DNA of 14,225 bases from Bryobacterales bacterium (GTDB taxonomy: Bacteria > Acidobacteriota > Terriglobia > Bryobacterales > Bryobacteraceae): contig JAUZEU010000707.1 of the NCBI GenBank assembly GCA_030838885.1, positions 1 through 14,225 of the forward strand. The letters are read 5' to 3'. Under the pieces are notes generated by a model. The model saw only the letters and a list, made by a program, of their open reading frames with translations, had not been told where the DNA came from and made no database searches. Each line of letters opens with the position of its first letter. Within the stretch, counting starts at the first letter, position 1. This document shows positions 6,869 to 13,600 of the stretch, one piece after another. The translations under genes were made by a program, and so were the position numbers.

Positions 6869-9705
6869 CTTTACAAAACGAACTCGCAGCGGCAATAGAA
6901 GGCGAAGTCCGGTTCGACAAGATCTCACGGGCACTCTATTCGACCGACGCCAGCGTTTACCAGATCGAGCCGGTTGGGGTGGTGATTCCGAAGAGCCGTG
7001 AGGACATCGTGCGAGCAGCGGCGATTTGCCGGCGGCTCCGGTGCTCGATCACGATGCGGGGCGGCGGGACGTCCCAGGCGGGCCAGGCGATCGGCACGGG
7101 TCTGCAGATCGACCTCTCGAAGTACTACAGCCGGGTGCTCGAAGTGAATGCCGAGGAGCGGTGGGTGCGGGTGGAGCCGGGCATTGTCCTGGACGAACTG
7201 AACGCCCACCTCGCGCCGCTGGGGCTCCGGTTCGCGCCCGATATTTCCACCGCCAGCCGCGCCACGATCGGCGGCATGATGGCGAACAATTCCAGCGGGG
7301 CCCGCAGCGTTCTCTATGGCAAGACCATTGACCACGTGCTGGAACAGACGGTACTGCTGTCCGATGGCAGCATCGCACACTTCCGGGAGATCCCGCGAGA
7401 CCAGGTGCCCACCGGGGACTCGCTGGAAGCAGTCTGCTATCGGACGGTGCTGGAACTGGCGGCGGAACACGCCTGCGAAATCGACCGGCGGTATCCGAAG
7501 ATCCTGCGGCGTGTGGGCGGGTACAACCTGGACGATTTCACCGATCCGAACCGGCCGGTGAATCTGGCGAGGATGATGGTCGGGTCCGAGGGGACGCTGG
7601 GGATCGTGCTGGAGGCGAAGCTCCGGCTGGTGCCGCTGCCAAAATTCAAAGCCGTTATGGCGATCCTGTTCAACGATCTGCTGGAGTCGCTTACCGCCAG
7701 TCCGGTGATCCTGACTCACAATCCCTCAGCGGTGGAAGTGATGGACAAGGCGATCCTGGACAATACCCGGCAGAACGCCGGGCTCGAGAAGATCCGGGCG
7801 GGTTTCGTCCAGGGTGACCCGGCGTCCACTCTATGCGTCGAATTCTACGCAGACCGAAAAGAGGATCTTCCGCCGCGCCTCGCCGCTCTGGAGCAAGACC
7901 TGCGCGCGAGAGGGCTCGGCTATCACTACCATTCCGAAACCGATCCGGCGGCCCAGGCCCGCATCTGGAGCCTTCGGGAGGCGGCGCTCGGGCTGTCGAT
8001 GGCGACGCGCGGGGATGCGAAGTCCATTTCCTTTGTGGAAGATACGGCCGTGGCGCCGGAAAAACTGAGCGCCTTTATCGGCCGGTTTCTCGAGATCATC
8101 CGCGGGCACGGGACCACGGCGGGCATCTATGCCCATGCGTCGGTCGGATGCCTGCATGTGCGCCCGGTGATCAACATGAAGACGGCGGAGGGCGTGCGAA
8201 AATTCGAAGCCATCGCCAGCGACGTGGCCGATCTGGTTCTCGAATTCGGCGGCGCTCTTTCGGGGGAGCATGGCGATGGCCTGGTCCGCAGCCCATTCAT
8301 GGAGCGGATGTTTGGGTCCGTTTTGTACGAAGCATTCCGCGAGATCAAGCGCACCTTCGACCCGGAAGGACTGCTGAATCCGGGTAAGATTACGGACGCC
8401 CCGCCCATGACGGCCAATCTCCGATATGGCGCCCAGTACGAAAATCCGAACCCATTTACCTGGTTCGACTACTCGGAGCACGGCGGCATGGGCGGCGCGG
8501 TCGAGATGTGCAGCGGCGTGGGCGCGTGCCGCAAAAAGCTGTCCGGCACCATGTGCCCGTCTTACATGGCTACCCGCGAAGAGTCTGCCTCCACGCGCGG
8601 CCGGGCGAACGTGTTACGCCTCGCCATGACCGGGAAGCTGGAAGAATCCGGCCTGGGCGACGACGGGGTTTACCAGGTGCTCGACCTCTGCCTGGAGTGC
8701 CGGGCGTGCAAAGCGGAATGCCCGGTCGGCGTAGACGTCGCGCGGTTCAAGAGCGAATTCCTTTCCGATTACTACACGCGACATGGCGTGCCGGCGAAAG
8801 CCAAAGCGCTGGGTAATGTACACCGCGCGGCGATCTGGGGAAGCCGTTTCGCCCCCCTTGCGAACAGGATCGCGGCCAGTAAACCCGCCCGGTGGGTGAA
8901 CGAGAAGCTGCTCGACATCGACCAGCGCCGAACGCTTCCTGCCTGGCGCTCCGACACGTTTAAACGCTGGGTGGCAAAACACCAGGCGGCTTCCGGCAAA
9001 GCCGTGACTCTTTTCAACGACACCTTCACGAACCATTACGACCCGGAGATCGGGATTGCCGCGGTCGAAGTGCTGGAGCGCGGCGGCTGCGCGGTCAACG
9101 TCGAGCGGCCGGGATGTTGCGGGCGACCGCTCATCTCACAGGGATTACTGAGCGATGCCCGCGACCATGCGGCGACGCTCATTACGGCGCTGCATCCTAT
9201 CGCCGCCCGGGGCGAAATCATTCTCTTCTGCGAGCCCAGCTGCTTATCCGCCGTGAAAGACGACGCGATCGGGCTGCTGCGCGACGAATTACAGCAGAAA
9301 GCGCGGGAGGTCGCCCAGGCGTGTCGGCTGTTCGACGAGTTCGCATCCACGCTTGACCTGCCGCTGCGCGCTGCTCCGGGCAGGATACTGCTGCATGGCC
9401 ACTGCCACCAGAAGTCATTGGGGCTGCTGCCCGCCTCGGTCGCGCTGCTCTCGCTGATTCCCGGTGCGAAGATCGTCGACCTGGACGCCGGCTGCTGCGG
9501 GATGGCCGGCTCGTTCGGGTACACCCGCGGGCATTACGATGTTTCCGTCGCGATCGCCGAGCGACGGCTGCTGCCGGCTGTTCGCAAGATGGAACCGGGG
9601 GATACGCTGGTCGCGACCGGCACGAGTTGCCGGCATCAGGTAGCGGAACTCGAAGGCACGAAGGCGGTCCATCCCGCCGTGTTTATACGGGACCTTCTAT
9701 CCTGA
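6865..9705 (+). CDS. FAD-linked oxidase / Fe-S oxidoreductase fusion (GlcD-GlcF type, D-2-hydroxyacid dehydrogenase)
   Basis: 946 residues from GTG 6865, the size of YdiJ-like single-chain fusions. Residues about 30-170 form the FAD-binding PCMH domain (GGGTSQAGQ at 66-74; MMANNSSGARS). The FAD-oxidase C-terminal domain follows, ending near SGEHGDG (466-472) and LLNPGKI. Next come two cluster regions, Cys549/Cys555/Cys564-Pro and a classical C609-x2-C612-x2-C615-x3-C619-P. Last are two CCG-type segments with Cys751-Cys752, HGHCHQK (Cys847) and Cys877-Cys878. It should oxidise a D-2-hydroxyacid (lactate, glycolate, 2-hydroxyglutarate or similar) to the 2-oxoacid and pass electrons through Fe-S clusters to the quinone pool or another carrier. 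All key motifs are intact. Its start overlaps the aminotransferase stop (GTGA), and the next gene begins three bases after its stop. Confidence 0.94.
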   Translation: MTLQNELAAAIEGEVRFDKISRALYSTDASVYQIEPVGVVIPKSREDIVRAAAICRRLRCSITMRGGGTSQAGQAIGTGLQIDLSKYYSRVLEVNAEERWVRVEPGIVLDELNAHLAPLGLRFAPDISTASRATIGGMMANNSSGARSVLYGKTIDHVLEQTVLLSDGSIAHFREIPRDQVPTGDSLEAVCYRTVLELAAEHACEIDRRYPKILRRVGGYNLDDFTDPNRPVNLARMMVGSEGTLGIVLEAKLRLVPLPKFKAVMAILFNDLLESLTASPVILTHNPSAVEVMDKAILDNTRQNAGLEKIRAGFVQGDPASTLCVEFYADRKEDLPPRLAALEQDLRARGLGYHYHSETDPAAQARIWSLREAALGLSMATRGDAKSISFVEDTAVAPEKLSAFIGRFLEIIRGHGTTAGIYAHASVGCLHVRPVINMKTAEGVRKFEAIASDVADLVLEFGGALSGEHGDGLVRSPFMERMFGSVLYEAFREIKRTFDPEGLLNPGKITDAPPMTANLRYGAQYENPNPFTWFDYSEHGGMGGAVEMCSGVGACRKKLSGTMCPSYMATREESASTRGRANVLRLAMTGKLEESGLGDDGVYQVLDLCLECRACKAECPVGVDVARFKSEFLSDYYTRHGVPAKAKALGNVHRAAIWGSRFAPLANRIAASKPARWVNEKLLDIDQRRTLPAWRSDTFKRWVAKHQAASGKAVTLFNDTFTNHYDPEIGIAAVEVLERGGCAVNVERPGCCGRPLISQGLLSDARDHAATLITALHPIAARGEIILFCEPSCLSAVKDDAIGLLRDELQQKAREVAQACRLFDEFASTLDLPLRAAPGRILLHGHCHQKSLGLLPASVALLSLIPGAKIVDLDAGCCGMAGSFGYTRGHYDVSVAIAERRLLPAVRKMEPGDTLVATGTSCRHQVAELEGTKAVHPAVFIRDLLS

Positions 9706-9708
9706 AAG

Positions 9709-10470
9709 ATGCAAACCGATCAGATTGAGAAAGGCATTGAAGAACTCGGCCCGTGGTTTTATGCGCACGAGTTCGGCCGGGGACTGAAGACCACTCCGGC
9801 GATCCCGGCCCAGGTTGTGCGCATTCATGACACCCGACTTGCGATGGTGCAGAGCGCCGTGGCCGAGGAGTTTGGATCGAGCGCTCAGGGTATCAGCTGC
9901 CTGGATATCGGCTGCCACGAGGGATTTTATTCGGTAGCGATGGCGCGACATGGCATGCACGTGATAGCCATGGACGCGCGCGAGGAAAACCTGAACCGCG
10001 CCCGCTTCGTCGCGGAAGCGAGCGGCGCCGATATCCGTTTCCATCAGGGACGGGTCGAGACTCTCGCGCAGGACGAGGGCCGGACCTATGACCTGACGCT
10101 TTTTCTGGGCGTGCTTTATCACGTGGAAGACCCCATGCTCTGCCTGCGCCAGGTCTCGGCCGTGACGGGCAGGATGTGCCTGATCGAAACCCAGGTGGTG
10201 GATGAAGTGGAGGGCTCTACGGAGTGGGGCGCGCAGGAGTGGACCCGCCCGTACAAGGGCATTCTGGCTCTCATCGACGAATCGGGCGAGTTCGACGCCG
10301 GCAATCGCGAAACCGGGGTGACACCCATGGCTACATGCCCTTCGCCCAAAGCGCTGCTCTTCATGCTGCGGCAGGCAGGCTTCGTGCGCTCTGAAATCCT
10401 GACGCCGCCGCCCGACGCATACGAGCAGCACGCTCGCGGCAAGCGCGTGGTGTGCGCGGCGTGGAAATGA
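9709..10470 (+). CDS. Class I SAM-dependent methyltransferase (CmoB-like), first of a tandem pair
   Basis: 253 residues. SAM motif I is CLDIGCHEGF (64-73), with the acidic ribose ligand Asp89 in VIAMDAREEN and the downstream LFLGVLYHVEDP strand and loop. The N-terminal extension (LGPWFYAHEFGRGLKTTPAI) resembles the lead-in seen in CmoB-like methyltransferases of glycan and natural-product clusters. The acceptor is not readable. The ATG at 9709 is three bases after the dehydrogenase stop, with no good Shine-Dalgarno, so it probably depends on coupling. The gene shares its ATGA junction with the second methyltransferase and sits two genes before a polysaccharide-export ATPase. Sugar or lipid-linked glycan methylation is therefore the preferred guess; a tRNA or small-molecule acceptor is possible. 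Confidence 0.85.
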   Translation: MQTDQIEKGIEELGPWFYAHEFGRGLKTTPAIPAQVVRIHDTRLAMVQSAVAEEFGSSAQGISCLDIGCHEGFYSVAMARHGMHVIAMDAREENLNRARFVAEASGADIRFHQGRVETLAQDEGRTYDLTLFLGVLYHVEDPMLCLRQVSAVTGRMCLIETQVVDEVEGSTEWGAQEWTRPYKGILALIDESGEFDAGNRETGVTPMATCPSPKALLFMLRQAGFVRSEILTPPPDAYEQHARGKRVVCAAWK

Positions 10471-10472
10471 AC

Positions 10473-11342
10473 ATGACGCACGCCGACCGATTCCTTGAGA
10501 AATCCCGCGAGTTCGTTGCGCGGGCGGAACAACTTGGGCTGGCCGACGCAGCTCGTTATTACTGGTATCACACGATCGATCTGGGCGACGGCCTGGTTAC
10601 GCCCGGCATGTATGACTATCGCGAAACGATCTCGTCGTTTCAATTCCCCGACGACATGCGGGGCATGACGGTGCTGGATGTTGGTTCCGCCACCGGCTTC
10701 TTTGCTTTCGAGTTCGAACGCCGCGGTGCGCGGGTGATTTCGGTGGAACTGCCGTCGTTGCGGGATCTCGATCGCTTCCCCGGCCAGGATGTGGATAGTT
10801 CGCTGCGCAAAATCGAAGCCATGATCTTTCCGGATACAGTCGACCAGGAAAAGTTCGTGCGTCATGGGCACTCCGAGCGCGACCTTTATTGGTACCTGCT
10901 GGAGGGCCCGTTCCGGTTCTGCCGTGAACGTTTGGGATCCCGCATCGAACGCTGCTATTCGACGGTTTACGATCTTACGCTGGAGCGTACCGGGGTCCGC
11001 GAGGGCTTCGATCTCGTATTTTTTGGCGACGTTCTGATCCATACTCTCTATCCTTTGAAGGCGCTGGCGGCGCTGGCCGGGCTTTGCAAGGGCACTCTCG
11101 TGTTCGCAGGCGTGCTGCCGGAAGGCCCGCAGGAACCATCTGCGATGGTGTACATCGGCGGCTCTGATGCGGCGGACGATGAAGTTGCCTGGTGGCACCC
11201 GAATCTGTCATGTCTGACCCAGATGCTGTCGAAGCTCGGGTTTGCGCAGGTGGAAAAGGTGGGCTTCCACAGGGGTTTGCTGAACCCGTCCGGATGGGAG
11301 TTTGAACGTGTTGTTTTGCGTGCCCAAAAGCGCTTGCCGTGA
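10473..11342 (+). CDS. Class I SAM-dependent methyltransferase (CmoB-like), second of a tandem pair
   Basis: 289 residues from ATG 10473, chosen because GGA at 10463-10465 lies seven bases upstream. ATG 10467, which would give an ATGA overlap with the previous stop, is the alternative and adds two residues. The lead-in YYWYHTIDLGDGLVTPGMYD is followed by motif I VLDVGSATGFFAFEF (67-81) and an acidic Glu92. A VFFGDVLIHTLYPLKAL segment matches the post-motif region of methyltransferases. The lead-in is of the same type as in the preceding gene, but overall similarity looks low, so this is an old paralogue or a separate recruit rather than a recent duplication. Its TGA overlaps the ABC ATPase start as GTGA. 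Probable glycan or lipid-linked substrate (inference from position only). Confidence 0.84.
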   Translation: MTHADRFLEKSREFVARAEQLGLADAARYYWYHTIDLGDGLVTPGMYDYRETISSFQFPDDMRGMTVLDVGSATGFFAFEFERRGARVISVELPSLRDLDRFPGQDVDSSLRKIEAMIFPDTVDQEKFVRHGHSERDLYWYLLEGPFRFCRERLGSRIERCYSTVYDLTLERTGVREGFDLVFFGDVLIHTLYPLKALAALAGLCKGTLVFAGVLPEGPQEPSAMVYIGGSDAADDEVAWWHPNLSCLTQMLSKLGFAQVEKVGFHRGLLNPSGWEFERVVLRAQKRLP

Positions 11343-12589
11343 CTGCGCTTGAAGTTCACAGCCTTTCGAAAAGCTATCCGCTGAGCAATTCGCAGTGGGC
11401 CCGCTTCCGTCATGCCTTTGCGCAAGAGCGTTCGGGCACCGGGCTTTGGGCGCTGCGGGATGTGAGCTTCAGCGTGAATAAGGGTGAGGCGTTCGGTGTT
11501 GTGGGGGCGAACGGATCCGGCAAGAGTACTTTGCTGCAAATCATTGCGGGGATCCTGCAGCCAACGTCGGGAACGGTCGAGGTGCGGGGCCGCCTTTCCG
11601 CTTTGCTGGAACTGGGCTCGGGATTTGCGCCGGAGTTTTCGGGTCGTCAAAACGTTTATCTGAACGCCTCGATTCTGGGGCTTTCCACTGAGGAGATTGA
11701 CGCTCGCTTCGAGACGATTGAGCGGTTCGCTTCGATTGGGGATTTTATCGATCAGCCGATCCGGACGTATTCCACCGGGATGGTTCTGCGCCTGGCGTTC
11801 GCGGTGGTGGCCCATGTGGAACCGGAGATTCTGATTGTGGATGAGGCGCTGGCAGTGGGCGATATTGCGTTCCGCCAGCGGTGCATGCGCAGGATTCACG
11901 ATCTGCGCGCGGGGGGCACGACCATTTTGTTTGTGTCCCATGAAACCGGCGATGTAAAGGCGTTGTGCGAGCGATGCCTTTGGCTCGAGAACGGGACTAT
12001 GCGCGGCTTGGGTGAGGCCGATGACGTCATCGGCGACTATCTGAGCGCGATGATGCAGCGCGAACGGGTGCGGGATGCCGAAGAGCGCGCGACGACCAAG
12101 CAGACTGCGCCGGAGGTGGTCAGGACGCTGAGCGGGACGCATCGTTATGGCGACGAGACCGCCGAGGTGAGCGGCGCGGAACTCACTACGGCTGCGGGTG
12201 TGCATTTGAAGCATTGGATTGCCGGCGCCAGCGCGGTGCTGCGGCTGAGTTTTCGCGTGGTTGCGCCTTTGCGTGCGCCGATTGCCGGATTTCTGGTTCG
12301 GAACGAGAAGGGTGAAACGATCTTTGGGTCGAACACGACCCGGGAGAACTATCCTTTGCCGGAGATGCAGGCTGGTGAGGTCCATACGGTGGACTTTCAC
12401 TGGGTTTTGCCGGAGCTTGCGCCAGGCAGGTACTTCGTTTCGGTTGCGGTGAGCGAGGGCACTCTGGATGATTTCCATGTTTGCGATTACGTGGAGGACG
12501 GGATTGAGATCGAGGTACCTTCGACGGCTCGCGAGGTGCGTGGCTATCTCCGGCTCCGATGTTCATCCGTTGAGATTCATCGGGGCTGA
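11339..12589 (+). CDS. Polysaccharide ABC exporter ATP-binding protein with C-terminal cargo-binding (Wzt-like) domain
   Basis: 416 residues from a GTG overlapping the previous stop (GTGA). The nucleotide-binding domain has Walker A GANGSGKS (56-63, Lys62), signature YSTGM (144-148), Walker B ILIVDE (164-169) and switch His201. YSTGM in place of LSGGQ is typical of the O-antigen/teichoic-acid exporter family. After residue about 265 comes a beta-rich extension (RYGDETAEVSGAEL, FLVRNEKGETIFGSNT, PGRYFVSVAV) matching the Wzt C-terminal domain. In the E. coli O8/O9 systems that domain recognises the methyl- or phospho-capped glycan end before export. Normally a six-helix permease (Wzm) is encoded next door; none lies in this window. 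Two methyltransferases directly upstream fit a capping function (inference). The 3' end overlaps the opposing SEC-C gene by 27 nt. Confidence 0.93.
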   Translation: MTALEVHSLSKSYPLSNSQWARFRHAFAQERSGTGLWALRDVSFSVNKGEAFGVVGANGSGKSTLLQIIAGILQPTSGTVEVRGRLSALLELGSGFAPEFSGRQNVYLNASILGLSTEEIDARFETIERFASIGDFIDQPIRTYSTGMVLRLAFAVVAHVEPEILIVDEALAVGDIAFRQRCMRRIHDLRAGGTTILFVSHETGDVKALCERCLWLENGTMRGLGEADDVIGDYLSAMMQRERVRDAEERATTKQTAPEVVRTLSGTHRYGDETAEVSGAELTTAAGVHLKHWIAGASAVLRLSFRVVAPLRAPIAGFLVRNEKGETIFGSNTTRENYPLPEMQAGEVHTVDFHWVLPELAPGRYFVSVAVSEGTLDDFHVCDYVEDGIEIEVPSTAREVRGYLRLRCSSVEIHRG

Positions 12590-13246
12590 AAATGCGAAGC
12601 CATTTCTGATTGCGGGTGCATTTCTGCCGCAGCAGCGTTTATATTTCTGGCCGGAGCCGCAGGGGCAGAGGGCGTTTCGGGCGACTTCTGAACCCGAAAC
12701 CGGGGCATCGTCGGACTTCGGCTGGGTTTGTTTTGCGGGAGTTTCGATTGCGGGTTGTTCGGCCTGCAGACGGCGGAGGTCTGCCAGGGATCTGCGCATG
12801 ATGCCATGGGCCTGAGAGCGTGCGCGATCGACGGCGGTTTGGGTGCGGAGGAGGTCGTTGTCGAGCATGGGGTCGTCGCCTGTGGTCTTAGCGGCGAGTG
12901 CGGCTTCGACTTCTGTGCAGCGGCGGAGTCGCCAGGCGGCCCGGATGACTTCCGTAGCGAGCATTTCCTGGAGAGGGCTTTGGGGACGTATGTCTTCCCA
13001 AAGGGCGCTTGAGAGAGCTTCGTATTCTTCCGTCTCGTGAGGCTGGACGCAGTTCCTGGTGGAGAACAGGCCGAAGCGGAGGGCGTTTTGCGAACAGTGG
13101 CTGCGGCCTTCGGGAGTGCGGGGGCCTATGGAGAACTGCGCATTGGCGCGATTGGCATTGAGTTGAGCTTCTGTTGATATGGGGAGTGCCTTTCCGTTTT
13201 GACGGTGGCATGGAGGAGAGGAAAAGCAGCCATTCAGAACGCTCAA
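12563..13246 (-). CDS. SEC-C zinc-motif protein with NRANAQ...GPRTPEG N-terminus, function unknown
   Basis: 227 residues as drawn. Residues 24-60 (STEAQLNANRANAQ, GPRTPEG, NALRFGL) match an abundant, uncharacterised family of Acidobacteria and Planctomycetes. The middle is helical and rich in Arg, Ala and Leu. The C-terminus carries the SEC-C zinc motif CPCGSGQKYKRCC (Cys194, Cys196, Cys205, Cys206), known from SecA tails and many unrelated proteins as a metal and partner-binding module. The start is uncertain: TTG at 13244-13246 has no Shine-Dalgarno, family similarity begins only near residue 22, and no ATG/GTG/TTG lies closer in frame. The first about 20 residues may be untranslated, or the 5' end may be damaged. 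It converges on the ABC ATPase gene with a 27-nt overlap. No function is assigned. Confidence 0.72.
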   Translation of the reverse strand: MSVLNGCFSSPPCHRQNGKALPISTEAQLNANRANAQFSIGPRTPEGRSHCSQNALRFGLFSTRNCVQPHETEEYEALSSALWEDIRPQSPLQEMLATEVIRAAWRLRRCTEVEAALAAKTTGDDPMLDNDLLRTQTAVDRARSQAHGIMRRSLADLRRLQAEQPAIETPAKQTQPKSDDAPVSGSEVARNALCPCGSGQKYKRCCGRNAPAIRNGFAFSAPMNLNG

Positions 13247-13370
13247 ATCGGCTGTATGTTGTTGATGGCTTTTGGTGGAAATATTTTTTCAATCGACGTG
13301 AATGGCCATCGGCGGGACCGACAAACGGGGGATGAAACGAGGGCTGGAGGGGCACCAGCCGGGATTTAGC

Positions 13371-13420
13371 GCAGATGAAGGCAGAACAACGTGGATGGAC
13401 ACAGATTAAGACCAGATGAA
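13371..13420. repeat. Degenerate tandem array, 10-bp GAT-centred units (array 1)
   Basis: Five near-decamer units run in a row: GCAGATGAAG, GCAGAACAAC, GTGGATGGAC, ACAGATTAAG, ACCAGATGAA. GAT occurs at 13374, 13394, 13404 and 13415, giving spacings of 20, 10 and 11. The second unit has lost GAT. The pattern resembles the decayed GAT-centred intergenic repeats I know from Acidobacteria and Planctomycetes. Confidence 0.6.
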
Positions 13421-13500
13421 AAAAGAGTACCGATGGGCCGAACCTGATTTTTCAACAACATGGAATTAATTCGTTTCGAAGGACTGCCATAGAGGTTTGA

Positions 13501-13540
13501 ACGCTGATGAACAAGGATAAACGCCGATTCACGCCGATAG
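13501..13540. repeat. Tandem 10-bp repeat, four exact-period units (array 2)
   Basis: Four decamers in perfect register: ACGCTGATGA, ACAAGGATAA, ACGCCGATTC, ACGCCGATAG. GAT falls at 13506, 13516, 13526 and 13536, exactly 10 bp apart, about one helical turn each. The unit is a relative of array 1, with consensus close to ACGCCGATAA. It ends about nine bases before the inverted repeat at 13549. Confidence 0.68.
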
Positions 13541-13548
13541 GCAGGAAC

Positions 13549-13600
13549 GAAAGGCGCTGATCAGAACTCTTCGATTTTCAGATTCAGGTCAGCGCCTTTC
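13549..13600 (-). terminator. 12-bp perfect inverted repeat across the TPR gene stop codon, possible terminator
   Basis: GAAAGGCGCTGA at 13549-13560 is the exact reverse complement of TCAGCGCCTTTC at 13589-13600, with 28 bases between. In the minus-strand transcript the first arm lies in the last codons of the TPR gene (from the Lys-Gly-Ala-Asp segment), and the second arm follows the stop and ends in UUUCGUU. The long loop and weak U-tract make it an atypical intrinsic terminator. It could instead be an mRNA 3'-end stabiliser. Confidence 0.45.

Larger units (their letters stand above)
13247..13560. other. Non-coding spacer, 314 bp, with degenerate 10-bp repeats
   Basis: No supportable gene is seen on either strand; frames are short or are extensions of shadows of the SEC-C gene. 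The spacer is more AT-rich than its surroundings, with an ATATTTTTT run near 13281-13289 and GGAATTAATTCG near 13462. It holds two arrays of GAT-centred decamers and one arm of an inverted repeat, all listed separately. Both flanking genes are on the minus strand. The promoter of the SEC-C gene should lie here, but I could not identify one with confidence. Confidence 0.6.

Noticed and set aside
5690..6934. 414-codon open frame on the minus strand
   Set aside because: Antisense to the aminotransferase gene, low-complexity Arg/Pro/His composition, no recognisable domain.
10119..11198. 359-codon open frame on the minus strand
   Set aside because: Antisense to both methyltransferases; no motif, shadow composition.
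11048..12478. 476-codon open frame on the minus strand
   Set aside because: It lies fully antisense to the ABC ATPase and methyltransferase genes, which have complete motif sets. Its composition (Arg, His, Pro, Gln-rich) and lack of motifs are those of a GC-rich shadow.
12888..13355. 155-codon minus-strand frame upstream of and overlapping the SEC-C gene
   Set aside because: It overlaps the conserved SEC-C family frame, lacks a ribosome-binding site and has no motif. Kept only as a hint of a possible frameshift.
13256..13461. 10-bp inverted repeat ATGTTGTTGA (13256-13265) and TCAACAACAT (13452-13461), as possible ends of a small mobile element
   Set aside because: Only ten bases match, no target-site duplication is visible, and a match of this size in a 300-bp spacer is not strongly unexpected.
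13556..13563. Palindrome CTGATCAG as an operator half
   Set aside because: Short, and explained by the junction of the inverted-repeat arm with the stop codon.
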